Shown: positions 45,225-53,357 of the stretch, one piece after another
How positions within the stretch are numbered: position 1 is the stretch's first letter
Layout: each line of letters opens with the position of its first letter
Source: Kineococcus xinjiangensis
Lineage (GTDB): Bacteria > Actinomycetota > Actinomycetes > Actinomycetales > Kineococcaceae
Reading direction: 5' to 3'
Assembly (NCBI RefSeq): GCF_002934625.1
Contig: NZ_PTJD01000016.1
Location: forward strand, 1 to 64,000
DNA: 64,000 nt
The notes under the pieces: generated by a model
The model's database searches: none
Told to the model about the DNA's origin: nothing
The model's input: only the letters and a program-made list of their open reading frames with translations
Program-made: the position numbers and the translations under genes

Positions 45225-46129
45225 GAGCGTCCCTCCCCCGAGGCGTCGACCGGGGGCGACGGTAGCGCGCCCGCAGCGGGCGGGGCGCCGGGCGGCTGCG
45301 CCAGCCGCAGGCCCACCGTGTCCGCCGCCGGCAGCAGCAGCTCGTCGCGGCGGGTGATGCTCACGCCGATGCCGTAGTTGTCCTCCAGCGCCCGCAGGTA
45401 GCTGCCGGCCGGCGACGCCGCCAGACCCGTCTGCAGGGCGGCGGGGTCACCCACCGCCTCCACCTCGTACGGCGGGACCAGCGGCCGGTAGTTGACCAGG
45501 ACGGCCGCACCGGCGGAGCGGATCGCCGACAGGGCCGTGAGCCGCTGCCCGTCCACCGCCACCGCCTCCGCGCCCGCCGCCCACAGGCCGTTGACGAGGA
45601 GCTGCAGGTCCCGGTCCACCACCCGGCCCTCCGTGGCCTCCCCGGCGGCGTCGGCTGCAGCGTCGGCCAGGACGACCTCCAGGCCCGGGCCCGTGACGGG
45701 CAGCGCCCCGACGGCCGGCGCGAGGGCGTCGGCGCGCTCCGCGTCAGCGGCCGCGCCCGCGCCCGCCACCCTCGACTGCAGCCGCTCGTTCTCCGCGCGC
45801 AGCCGCGCGGTGGCCCCCGCCAGCGCGTCGGCGGCCGCGGTGCGCTCCTCCACCCGTTGCAGCAGCTCCTGCCGCCCGCGGTCGGCGTCGGGCCGCCCCG
45901 CCGCCGCCACCTGCGCCGCCGTGACCAGCAGCGCCCCCAGCAGCGCCGCCAGCACGCCCGCCGCCAGGGCCGAGGACCGCCGCGCCCCACCGGTGGCCCC
46001 GCCCGCCGCCCGCCGCCGCGCCGCCGCCTCGTAGCCGGGGTCCAGCGGGTGGTCCATCACGTCGGTCAGCAACCGCATGCTGGCGTCGCGCGGCGGCGAC
46101 CCCGCTCCCCGTCCGGGCAGCCCGCTCAC
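45221..46129 (-). CDS. DUF881 family protein (second copy)
   Basis: A 302-aa paralogue of the first DUF881 protein. A transmembrane helix (SALAAGVLAALLGALLVTAAQVAAA) is followed by a coiled coil (RQELLQRVEERTAAADALAGATARLRAENERLQSRV) and a DUF881 domain (GPGLEVVLADA, VVDRDLQLLVNGLWAAGAEAVAVDGQRLTALSAIRSAG). GTG start overlaps the PgsA-like stop. Two DUF881 proteins around Sbp suggest a membrane complex. Confidence 0.9.
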   Translation of the reverse strand: MSGLPGRGAGSPPRDASMRLLTDVMDHPLDPGYEAAARRRAAGGATGGARRSSALAAGVLAALLGALLVTAAQVAAAGRPDADRGRQELLQRVEERTAAADALAGATARLRAENERLQSRVAGAGAAADAERADALAPAVGALPVTGPGLEVVLADAAADAAGEATEGRVVDRDLQLLVNGLWAAGAEAVAVDGQRLTALSAIRSAGAAVLVNYRPLVPPYEVEAVGDPAALQTGLAASPAGSYLRALEDNYGIGVSITRRDELLLPAADTVGLRLAQPPGAPPAAGALPSPPVDASGEGRS

Positions 46130-46770
46130 GCGCCGTGGGACCTCTCCGCCACCACCAGCGCCCGCACCTGACGCACGTAGAGGAACCCCGCCCACCAGTA
46201 GAGCCCCGTGCCCCACAGCGCGAACGCCCAGCCCAGCGACCCGGCCACCGTGGACAGCGCGGGGACCACCTCCCCCAGCAGCAGCAGCGGAAAGGCGTAG
46301 AGCAGGCAGAACGTGCCGAGCTTGCCGAGGAAGTGCACCGGCGGCGGGCCGTGGCCGACGCTGGCGAGGAAGGGCACGGTGGCGGCGAGCAGCACGTCGC
46401 GGGCGACGAGGACGGCGACCAGCTCCCACGGCACCAGCCCGCGGTAGGCGAGGCCGAGCAGCGCGGCGAGGATGTAGAGGCGGTCGGCGAAGGGGTCGAG
46501 CAGCTGCCCCAGCCGGGTGACCTGCCCCCACTTCCGTGCCAGGTGGCCGTCGAGGAAGTCGCTGGCGCCGCTGACGGCCAGCAGCACCAGCGCCCAGGCG
46601 TCCTCCTCGACCAGCACCAGGACCGCGAAGACGGGCACCAGGAGCAGCCGCAGGAAGCTGAGCACGTTGGGCAGGGTGAGGACCCTGTCGCTGACCTCCG
46701 AGGAGCCGGCCGGGGAGCCGGGCACGGACCTGCCCGCGAGCGCGGAGCCGTCGGCCGCGTCGGTTCCCAT
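46126..46770 (-). CDS. CDP-alcohol phosphatidyltransferase (PgsA-like)
   Basis: A 214-aa membrane enzyme with about five transmembrane helices. It contains the full CDP-alcohol phosphotransferase motif DGHLARKWGQVTRLGQLLDPFAD (DG-x2-AR-x8-G-x3-D-x3-D). The family moves a phosphatidyl group to an alcohol such as glycerol 3-phosphate or a headgroup; the acceptor is not clear. It is first in a coupled four-gene unit with the DUF881/Sbp genes. Confidence 0.9.
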   Translation of the reverse strand: MGTDAADGSALAGRSVPGSPAGSSEVSDRVLTLPNVLSFLRLLLVPVFAVLVLVEEDAWALVLLAVSGASDFLDGHLARKWGQVTRLGQLLDPFADRLYILAALLGLAYRGLVPWELVAVLVARDVLLAATVPFLASVGHGPPPVHFLGKLGTFCLLYAFPLLLLGEVVPALSTVAGSLGWAFALWGTGLYWWAGFLYVRQVRALVVAERSHGA

Positions 46771-46891
46771 CTCCCCTCCTCCTCCGGCGGACCGCTCCGC
46801 CCCAGCACGATCGGCACCGCCGGGCCGGCCCGGAACACGCCTGACGGCCTGGCCGGGCGGCCCCCGGATCTCTCTGGCAGCCTACGTCGGA

Positions 46892-46933
46892 GCCGGCGGG
46901 AGGGGGCTCGGCAGCCCCCTTCCTGCCGCCGGC
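46892..46933. other. Long GC hairpin upstream of the carbamoyltransferase relic
   Basis: GCCGGCGG pairs with CCGCCGGC and, inside it, AGGGGGCT pairs with AGCCCCCT around a CGGC loop. It ends 50 nt before the ATG of the relic gene and would lie in its 5' leader. It could be a terminator for the divergent region or an RNA switch. Confidence 0.5.
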
Positions 46934-46983
46934 GCCGGACCGCCCGCGCACCGCCGGGCGGTGCCGCTCGACGGAAGGCAGCC

Positions 46984-47220
46984 ATGCGCGTCCTCGGTGT
47001 GAACGCGGTCGTCCACGACCCCTCGGCGGCCCTGGTCGTCGACGGCGAGGTCGTGACGGCAGCGGAGGAGTGCTCCAGCCGGCGCGAGCACGGCGAGCGC
47101 CCGGTGGTCGGCCACCCCCGCGACGCCCTGGAGCTGTTCGGCGCCGCCCCCGTGGACGCCCTCGCCCCGGGACCGCAGCCGGTGCGCCGGTCCACGTTCG
47201 CCGACCGGGCGAGCGCGTGA
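46984..47220 (+). pseudogene. Carbamoyltransferase (NodU/CmcH family) N-terminal relic
   Basis: A 78-aa frame whose first 45 residues (MRVLGVNAVVHDPSAALVV, GEVVTAAEECSSRREHG) match the start of NodU-type carbamoyltransferases, enzymes normally above 500 aa. After that the homology stops and the tail is unrelated. The frame ends in TGA overlapping the GTG of the next gene. Most of the protein, including all catalytic parts of the C-terminal domain, is missing. It may still serve as a leader for translational coupling. Confidence 0.7.
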
Positions 47221-48887
47221 GCGCGGGCCCGGCCGGCGCCACCCCGCCCGTCCCCGCCGGGCGGCAGGGACGGCGGGGACGACACGTCGCCGCGGCGTCG
47301 GCGCGCTACTGCGTGGTCGTGCCCACGGTGGGCCGGCCCGGCCTGGCGCGCCTGCTGACGACGCTGGTGGGGCAGGAGGGCCCCGCCCCCGTGCAGGTCG
47401 TCGTGGTCGACGACCGCCCCACCGACCCGGGGACCCGCGACGGAGCCTCCCTCAGCGGACGGCGCGCGGACCCCGCGCAGGACCCGTGCGAGCGGGCCTG
47501 TGCGCAGGCGCGCGAGGCGGGGCTCGACGTGCTGCTCGTCCGCTCCGGCGGGCGCGGTGCCGCGGCGGCGCGCAACGCGGGGTGGCGGCGGGCGCGCACC
47601 GAGTGGATCGTGTTCGTCGACGACGACGTGGAGCTGCCCGCCGGCTGGGCGCGGGCCCTCGCGGCCGACCTGGCCGACTGCCCCGCCGACGTGGGCGGCG
47701 TGCAGGGCCGGCTGGTGGTGCCGCTGCCGCAGGGGCGGCGGCCGACGGACTGGGAGCGCGGCACCGCCGGCCTGGAGACAGCGGCGTGGATCACCGCGGA
47801 CATGGCGTACCGGCGCGAGGCCCTCGTCGACGTCGGCGGCTTCGACGAGCGCTTCCCCCGCGCCTTCCGGGAGGACTCCGACCTGGCGCTGCGCGTGCAG
47901 GACGCCGGGTGGCGGCTGGTGCGCGGCGAGCACACCTCCGTGCGCCCGGTCCGGCCCGCCGACGACCTCGCCAGCGCCCGCCAGCAGCGCGGCAACGCCG
48001 ACGACGTCCTGATGGGCGCCCTGCACGGCCCGCGCTGGCGGCAGCGCGCCGAGGCGGCGGTGGGCCGACTGCCCTGGCACGCGGTGACCGTCGCCGCAGG
48101 GGCCGGGACGCTGGCCGCCGCGGCGACCGGGCGGCGTCGGGTCGCGGCGGTGGCCGCGGCGGGGTGGCTGGGGCTGACGGCCGATTTCGCGTGGCGGCGC
48201 ATCGCGCCGGGTCCCCGCAGCGGCGACGAGGTGCGCCGGATGCTGCTCACGAGCGCGCTCATCCCGCCGCTGGCGGTCTGGCACCGCCTGCGCGGGGAGC
48301 TGGCGTGGCGGGGGCCGGGGCGCCCCGCGTCCTGGCCGCCGCCGGTGCGGGCGGTGCTCTTCGACCGCGACGGCACCCTCGTGCACGACGTCCCCTGCAA
48401 CGGCGACCCGGACCTGGTCCGGCCGGTGGACGGAGCGGCGGAGGCGCTGGCGCGGGTCCGCGCCGCGGGGCTGGCCACGGCGATCGTCAGCAACCAGCCG
48501 GGCGTCGGCCGGGGGCTGCTGACGACCGCGCAGGTCGACGCGGTGAACGCCCGCGTCGAGGAGCTGCTCGGCCCGTTCGACGCCGTCGTGTACTGCCCCG
48601 ACGGCCCCGACGCGCCGTCCCCGTACCGCAAGCCCGAGCCGGGCATGGTGCTGGAGGCGGCCCGTCGCCTCGGGGTGACACCGGCGGAGTGCCTGCTCAT
48701 CGGTGACATCGGCGCCGACGTGGAGGCCGCGTTGGCCGCCGGTGCCCGCGCGGTGCTGGTGCCGACGCCGCTGACCCGCCCGGAGGAGGTGGAGGCGACC
48801 GCGGCCGTGGTGGGCTCGCTGCCCGAGGCCGTGGACCTGGCGCTGGCCGTCGCGCCACCCGCCCGGCAGTCCGGGGGGCGGCGGTGA
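47217..48887 (+). CDS. Glycosyltransferase family 2 - HAD-IIIA phosphatase fusion
   Basis: A 556-aa two-domain protein. The GT2 domain (about 25-280) has YCVVVPTVGRPGLARLLTTL, FVDDDVELPAGW (DxD-type) and GGFDERFPRAFREDSDLALRV. A hydrophobic stretch (about 285-325) links it to an HAD-IIIA domain (about 375-530): LFDRDGTLV, AIVSNQPGVGRGLL, YRKPEPGMVLEAARRLG and IGDIGADVEAALAAG. The HAD part resembles heptose-bisphosphate phosphatase GmhB but lacks its Cys/His zinc loop. GTG start within the relic's stop. In related genomes these functions occur near carbamoyltransferase and heptose genes. Confidence 0.86.
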   Translation: MSAGPAGATPPVPAGRQGRRGRHVAAASARYCVVVPTVGRPGLARLLTTLVGQEGPAPVQVVVVDDRPTDPGTRDGASLSGRRADPAQDPCERACAQAREAGLDVLLVRSGGRGAAAARNAGWRRARTEWIVFVDDDVELPAGWARALAADLADCPADVGGVQGRLVVPLPQGRRPTDWERGTAGLETAAWITADMAYRREALVDVGGFDERFPRAFREDSDLALRVQDAGWRLVRGEHTSVRPVRPADDLASARQQRGNADDVLMGALHGPRWRQRAEAAVGRLPWHAVTVAAGAGTLAAAATGRRRVAAVAAAGWLGLTADFAWRRIAPGPRSGDEVRRMLLTSALIPPLAVWHRLRGELAWRGPGRPASWPPPVRAVLFDRDGTLVHDVPCNGDPDLVRPVDGAAEALARVRAAGLATAIVSNQPGVGRGLLTTAQVDAVNARVEELLGPFDAVVYCPDGPDAPSPYRKPEPGMVLEAARRLGVTPAECLLIGDIGADVEAALAAGARAVLVPTPLTRPEEVEATAAVVGSLPEAVDLALAVAPPARQSGGRR

Positions 48888-48915
48888 GCGGCGCGGTTCG
48901 GCAGCGCAGCGACGG

Positions 48916-50142
48916 CTAGGCGGGCGCGGTCGCCGGGGGCGTGCTGGCGGCCTTCGGGGCCACGGCGTCGAGCAGGGCTCGGCCCCGCAGGTCGACGAGG
49001 TGGGTGAACAGCTCCTGCGAGACGCCCAGCGCCACCGCCCAGGCGAGCAGAGCTCCCGGGCTGCTCAGGCCCAGGTCGATCCCGCCGGGCTCGGAGCGCA
49101 GCACCAGCAGGCCGAGCACCGCGGTGAGGGCGCCGAGCGGGATCTTCAGGGCGGCGAGCGCGGCCGGGACCGCGTAGGGCGTGGAGGTGCCGTCGATGTG
49201 CCGCAGGGCGGCGGCGGCGCTGAGCACCGCCCCGGCGGCGCCGAGCAGCGCCGCCACGGTGACGTCGAACCGGCGGTCGGGTCCAGCGGTCGGGCAGACG
49301 AACGGCTCCACGGTGCACAGCGGCAGCGCCGCCGGCTGCCAGGCGGCGAAGGCGCAGAGGAAGAGGACCGCGAGGAACCCGGCGACGCCGGCGACCACGA
49401 CGAGGCGGCTGAAGCTGCGAACCCTCACGTGGGCTGCGTCGGAGGCGCTGTGGGCGCTGCGCAGTGCCAGGAGGACCTGCTGCCGCTCCGGCGACACGGA
49501 GGGCCTCGACGGGGCCTGCGGCGGGGTTCCCGCACCGGTTTCCCCGCCGGTCCGCGCGGAGGTCGGGGCCCGGAGCAGCGCCCGGATCGACGAGCGCTGG
49601 ACGCCCCGGCGCGGAACGTGCCGGCGGAGTTGGTCCGCCACCCACGGGAGCATGCCGGCGACGGCACGCTCCGGGAGCCGGGCCACCAGGATGAGCTCCG
49701 CGGCATGCAGGGCCGACCAGGTCTGCTCGACCGCTGCGCCGGAGAACGCCCTGCGCGGGCCGGGCCTGCGGCTGCAGAGGAGTTCGACGGTGGCGAGCAA
49801 CCGGGCGAACTCCTCGCCGACGCCCGCGGGGGCGCCGACGACGTAGGCGGCCCAGTCCGCGCGGAGCTGGTGCGCGCGGGCGAGCGCCTGGGCCTGCCAG
49901 ATGTGGGAGCAGAGTGGATCGGGCCCGACGCGGATCGCCCGGGAGGGGTTGCCCCCCGCGTCGGGGCTCGCCGCCGGCTGCGCGGTCCCGGCGTGCGGGG
50001 TCGCGGGCGGCCCGTCCGGTTGGGAACCGATGCGCAGGTCCCACCAGTTCTCGCGCTCTGCTCCGTTGCGGCGCTTCAGGTCTGTCGTCGTGGCCGCGTT
50101 CTCCCCGGCAGCACCTGGCTGCGGCAAACCGCCATTCCTCAT
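48916..50142 (-). CDS. Hypothetical protein with four C-terminal membrane helices
   Basis: A 408-aa protein. The first 250 residues are soluble, with a helical region (DPLCSHIWQAQALARAHQLRADWAAYVVGAPAGVGEEFARLLATVELL) and Pro-rich linkers. Four transmembrane helices follow (LVVVAGVAGFLAVLFLCAFAAW, FDVTVAALLGAAGAVLSAAAAL, AALAALKIPLGALTAVLGLLVL, PGALLAWAVALGVSQELFTHLV). No family was recognised. ATG 50142 has AGGAGGATCG directly upstream. The frame is open further upstream through a 12-bp repeat, but no ribosome site supports a longer start. Confidence 0.65.
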   Translation of the reverse strand: MRNGGLPQPGAAGENAATTTDLKRRNGAERENWWDLRIGSQPDGPPATPHAGTAQPAASPDAGGNPSRAIRVGPDPLCSHIWQAQALARAHQLRADWAAYVVGAPAGVGEEFARLLATVELLCSRRPGPRRAFSGAAVEQTWSALHAAELILVARLPERAVAGMLPWVADQLRRHVPRRGVQRSSIRALLRAPTSARTGGETGAGTPPQAPSRPSVSPERQQVLLALRSAHSASDAAHVRVRSFSRLVVVAGVAGFLAVLFLCAFAAWQPAALPLCTVEPFVCPTAGPDRRFDVTVAALLGAAGAVLSAAAALRHIDGTSTPYAVPAALAALKIPLGALTAVLGLLVLRSEPGGIDLGLSSPGALLAWAVALGVSQELFTHLVDLRGRALLDAVAPKAASTPPATAPA

Positions 50143-50218
50143 CGATCCTCCTCGTCGGTGCGCCGTCACGGGCGCTTCCGCGGCCCGCGACGGGCGGATG
50201 TCGTGCGTGGTGCCGTGC

Positions 50219-50302
50219 GTGGCGTCCGGCGTGGCGTCCGGCGTGGCGTCCGGCGTGGCGTCCGGCGTGGTGTCCGGCGTGGTGTCCGGTGTGGTGTCCG
50301 GT
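50219..50302. repeat. Seven 12-bp tandem repeats in the gap upstream of the 408-aa gene
   Basis: GTGGCGTCCGGC (four copies) then GTGGTGTCCGGC and two GTGGTGTCCGGT units, all exactly 12 bp, plus degenerate flanks. Apart from this array, the 50143-50505 gap shows no supported gene. The minus-strand reading continues in frame with the 408-aa gene as (TPDA/TPDT)n. Confidence 0.92.
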
Positions 50303-50505
50303 GCGAGGAGGCTCCTCGCCCGGTTTCCCGGTCCGCACGGGGGCACGGCCCCGTCCGGCCGGGAAGCTGCGCCGGGCGCGCCGCCTGCCGCCGACGTCGA
50401 GTGTGGTGGGCGGGACGTCCCAGGCGCCCGGGTCCGGAGTCCCGAGGTCCGCCGGGACACGCGGCCGAGGACGGCTCCCGGGACGGGCGCGGCGGGCCCC
50501 CGGGG

Positions 50506-51171
50506 TCAGGAGCGCGTCCCGGGGGCGCTGGTGGTTCCGAGGCCGGCGTCCCTGGCCCGGGCGACCGCGGCGGCCCGGTCGCCGACGCCGAGCTTGCTGA
50601 GGATGCTCCACACGTGGTTCCGGACGGTCTTCTCGCTGAGGAAGAGCTGCTGGGCGATGACCCGGTTGCCCAGGCCGCGGGCGGCGAGGTCCAGCACCTC
50701 GACCTCGCGGTCGCTGAGCTGGGGCAGGGCCCGGGCGGACCCGTCGGCGCGACCGGTGGTGAGGGTCCGCTGCACCTCCGCGGCTGCGGGGCCCGCGAAG
50801 ACGAGTTCCCCGTCGGCGACCGCCCGGACGGCCCGCACGATGCGCTCGCGGCTGGCGCCCTTCACGAGGTAGCCGCGGGCACCGGCACGCAGGGCCGCGC
50901 GCACCGACTGGTCGTCCTCGAGCATCGTCAGCACGAGGACCGCCACCTGGGGAACGGCGCTGCGGATCCTGCGCAGGGCCTCGACGCCATCCGTGCCGGG
51001 CATCCGCAGGTCCAGCAGCACGACGTCCGGGACGGTGCGGACGCTCAGGTCGACGGCCTCCTCGCCGTCCCTGCCCCGGCCGACCACGCTGATCTCCCCG
51101 TCCTCGCAGAGGGCGGCGCTGATGCCGTCGAGGTAGACGGGGTGGTCGTCGGCGACCACGACGCGGATCAT
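50506..51171 (-). CDS. LuxR/NarL-type response regulator
   Basis: A 221-aa regulator. The receiver domain has RVVVADDHPVYLDGI, phospho-acceptor Asp in VVLLDLRMPGTDG, and GYLVKGASRERI. The LuxR helix-turn-helix reads LSDREVEVLDLAARGLGNRVIAQQLFLSEKTVRNHVWSILSKLGVGDRAAAVARARDAGLG. ATGA overlap with the upstream histidine kinase marks it as the kinase's partner. Confidence 0.93.
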   Translation of the reverse strand: MIRVVVADDHPVYLDGISAALCEDGEISVVGRGRDGEEAVDLSVRTVPDVVLLDLRMPGTDGVEALRRIRSAVPQVAVLVLTMLEDDQSVRAALRAGARGYLVKGASRERIVRAVRAVADGELVFAGPAAAEVQRTLTTGRADGSARALPQLSDREVEVLDLAARGLGNRVIAQQLFLSEKTVRNHVWSILSKLGVGDRAAAVARARDAGLGTTSAPGTRS

Positions 51172-53252
51172 CCCGGCACCCCGGCCGGGTCCGGCTCCGC
51201 CAGGGGCAGCCGCAGGTGGACCCGGGTGCCGGCGTGGTCCGACGCGACGGTGCTGGTGCCCCCGAGCTCGCGCGCCCGCTCGGCGATGGACGCCAGCCCG
51301 GTTCCGGTCCCGGCGGCACCGGCGGCCACCGGTTCGGGACACGAACCGTGGAGGCCGACGCCGTCGTCGCAGACGGTCAGCTCCATCGCGCCCGCGCGCA
51401 CCCGGACCTCGACGTCGCACGTGGTGGCGGCGGCGTGGGTCGCGACGTTCGTCATCGCCTCCATGGCCGCCCGGTAGGCGGCCAGCTCCACGGCCGCCGG
51501 GACCTCCCTGCCCGACGTGGGCAGTTCGGCGTGCACGACGAAGCGGGTTCCGCTGCTGGCGGTGAGGGTCTCGGCGTGCTCGCGCAGGGCCCCGGGGAGC
51601 CCGAGGCCGTCGAGGACCGCCGGGCGCAGTCCGGAGACGAGGTTCTTCACGTCGCCGAGACAGGTGAGCACCTGCGCGTCGAGGCGTTCCAGCGCAACGG
51701 GATCCGGGGCACGGCCGCGCCGGGCGCCACCTGCCGCGGCGGAGAGGCCGAGGCTGATGCCGGCCAGGGAGGGACCGATGCCGTCGTGCAGGTCGCGGTG
51801 CAGTCGGCGGCGCTCCTCCTCCACGGCCCGCACGAGGTCCTGGCGCGCCCGCTGCGCCTGCCCCAGCAGGCCGCTGGTGCGGACGGCGACGGTGATGAGG
51901 GGCAGCAGGTCCGCCAGGAGGTGCTCGTCGACCGGGTCGAGGCGGCGTCGGCGGGGGGGCAGGTGGATCCGCAGGTGGCCCAGGTGCTCACCTCCCCATT
52001 GCAGCGGCACCGACAGGACCCGCGGCGAGGCACCCGGGCTGGCGCTGCCCGGTTCGCCCGCGCCGCTCCCGTCGAGGTCGACCTCCACCCGCGGAACCCG
52101 CAGGGACCGGGCCAGGAGCTGCGCCATCGAGCCCAGCGGCTCCTCGTCGTCGGGGAGGCGGGTGAGGTGGGCACCGAGGGAGCGCAGCACCTGCTGGCGG
52201 TCGCTGCCGTCGCCGTACACGAGCCGGTCCACGACGCGCTGGGTCAACCGGTGCAGGGGCGCGATGCCGAGCGCGATGACCACCGCGGCGAGCGCCGTCT
52301 GCACCGGGGCTCCCGCGAGGCCGCCGCCGATCGCGGCCGCGCCCAGCCCCAGGGCGGTGAGCACGGCCGCGCTGAGCACGGCGTGCACCAGCGCCCGGCT
52401 GACGAGCCGGTCACCGTCGAAGAGCCCGTAGCGCACGACGGCCACGCCCAGCGCCAGGGGGAACGCGAGGTAGACGACGGGTGCGACCCACCAGAACGGC
52501 AGCACCAGTGGGAGGAGCACGAGCCCGAGGTACGCCAGCAGCGGCCACGCCATCCGCCTGCGCTGCGCTCCCCCGCAGGTACGCAGCCCGATCAGCCGGG
52601 CCACGAGGGCGGCCGTTCCGCACGCCACGACCGTGAGCAGACCCGTGACGACGACCCCCGTCAGGATGGCCTCCGGCAGCCCGCCCAGCGGCGCGGAGTG
52701 CGGAACCTGCGGGAAGGAGTCGACGACCAGCGCGCCCGAGCCGACGCCCAGCAGCACGGCGACCCCGCCGGCCACCGCGGCCAGCGCCGCGACGGGTCGC
52801 CACCGTGGGGAGGGCAGCCGCCCGGTGGGGAACAGCAGCGGCACGGGGCCGACGAGCAGCAGGAACCCCAGCCACCAGGCGTTCGCGGTGATCCACACGG
52901 CGATCAGCACGAGCGGGCCGGGTGGGCCCTGGGCCAGTTCCTGCGAGAGCCACTGCTCGCCGAGGACGGTGACGCTCTGCAGGTTCGCGACCGCGAGCAG
53001 GAGCCACCCGAGGACGTTGCGCGGGCCGTGCCAGGTGACGAGGGACCCCGCGGCGGCGAAACCGACCGCCACCAGCGACGAGTTCAGCTCGTTGGCCGCC
53101 CAGGACGTGGTCCCGCTGCCGCGGGCGTCGAGCACCTGTGCCAGCAGGACCTGTGCGACCGCCAGGACGGCCAGCGCCGCGCCCGCCGCCCGGGCGGGAG
53201 TGGACGGGCGCGCGGAGCGCAGCGCGTCGTGGTCGCCGGCGTCGACGGTCAC
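51168..53252 (-). CDS. Membrane sensor histidine kinase (HisKA_3 type)
   Basis: A 694-aa kinase. An N-terminal region of about nine hydrophobic helices (residues 20-320) is followed by a GAF-like middle part, a HisKA_3 dimerisation helix with the phospho-histidine in EEERRRLHRDLHDGIGPSLAG, and an HATPase_c domain (AMEAMTNVATHAAATTCDVEVRV, CDDGVGL, GTGTGLASIAERARELGGTST). The stimulus is unknown. GTG start with GGAGGTGGGG upstream. Confidence 0.92.
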   Translation of the reverse strand: MTVDAGDHDALRSARPSTPARAAGAALAVLAVAQVLLAQVLDARGSGTTSWAANELNSSLVAVGFAAAGSLVTWHGPRNVLGWLLLAVANLQSVTVLGEQWLSQELAQGPPGPLVLIAVWITANAWWLGFLLLVGPVPLLFPTGRLPSPRWRPVAALAAVAGGVAVLLGVGSGALVVDSFPQVPHSAPLGGLPEAILTGVVVTGLLTVVACGTAALVARLIGLRTCGGAQRRRMAWPLLAYLGLVLLPLVLPFWWVAPVVYLAFPLALGVAVVRYGLFDGDRLVSRALVHAVLSAAVLTALGLGAAAIGGGLAGAPVQTALAAVVIALGIAPLHRLTQRVVDRLVYGDGSDRQQVLRSLGAHLTRLPDDEEPLGSMAQLLARSLRVPRVEVDLDGSGAGEPGSASPGASPRVLSVPLQWGGEHLGHLRIHLPPRRRRLDPVDEHLLADLLPLITVAVRTSGLLGQAQRARQDLVRAVEEERRRLHRDLHDGIGPSLAGISLGLSAAAGGARRGRAPDPVALERLDAQVLTCLGDVKNLVSGLRPAVLDGLGLPGALREHAETLTASSGTRFVVHAELPTSGREVPAAVELAAYRAAMEAMTNVATHAAATTCDVEVRVRAGAMELTVCDDGVGLHGSCPEPVAAGAAGTGTGLASIAERARELGGTSTVASDHAGTRVHLRLPLAEPDPAGVPG

Positions 53253-53312
53253 CGCCCCACCTCCCCGTGGCCCGTCCAGTCTGCTCGCCGGGTGCGCGGC
53301 TCCACCAGCCTT

Positions 53313-53357
53313 CGACCGCTCGGCTCGCGACCGCTCAGCCCGCGACCGCTCAGCCGG
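53313..53357. repeat. Three 15-bp tandem repeats at a gene 3' end
   Basis: CGACCGCTCGGCTCG, CGACCGCTCAGCCCG and CGACCGCTCAGCCGG. The third unit includes the stop codon of the membrane-protein gene at 53350; the others lie just past it, in the gap before the histidine kinase start. The arrangement copies that at the gcvP end. Confidence 0.85.

Noticed and set aside
50219-50302. CRISPR array
   Set aside because: Units are 12 bp head to tail with no spacers and no cas genes.
50143-50460. N-terminal extension of the 408-aa protein from 50460
   Set aside because: It would be Pro/Thr/Asp low complexity from the 12-bp repeat and has no ribosome site, while 50142 has AGGAGG.
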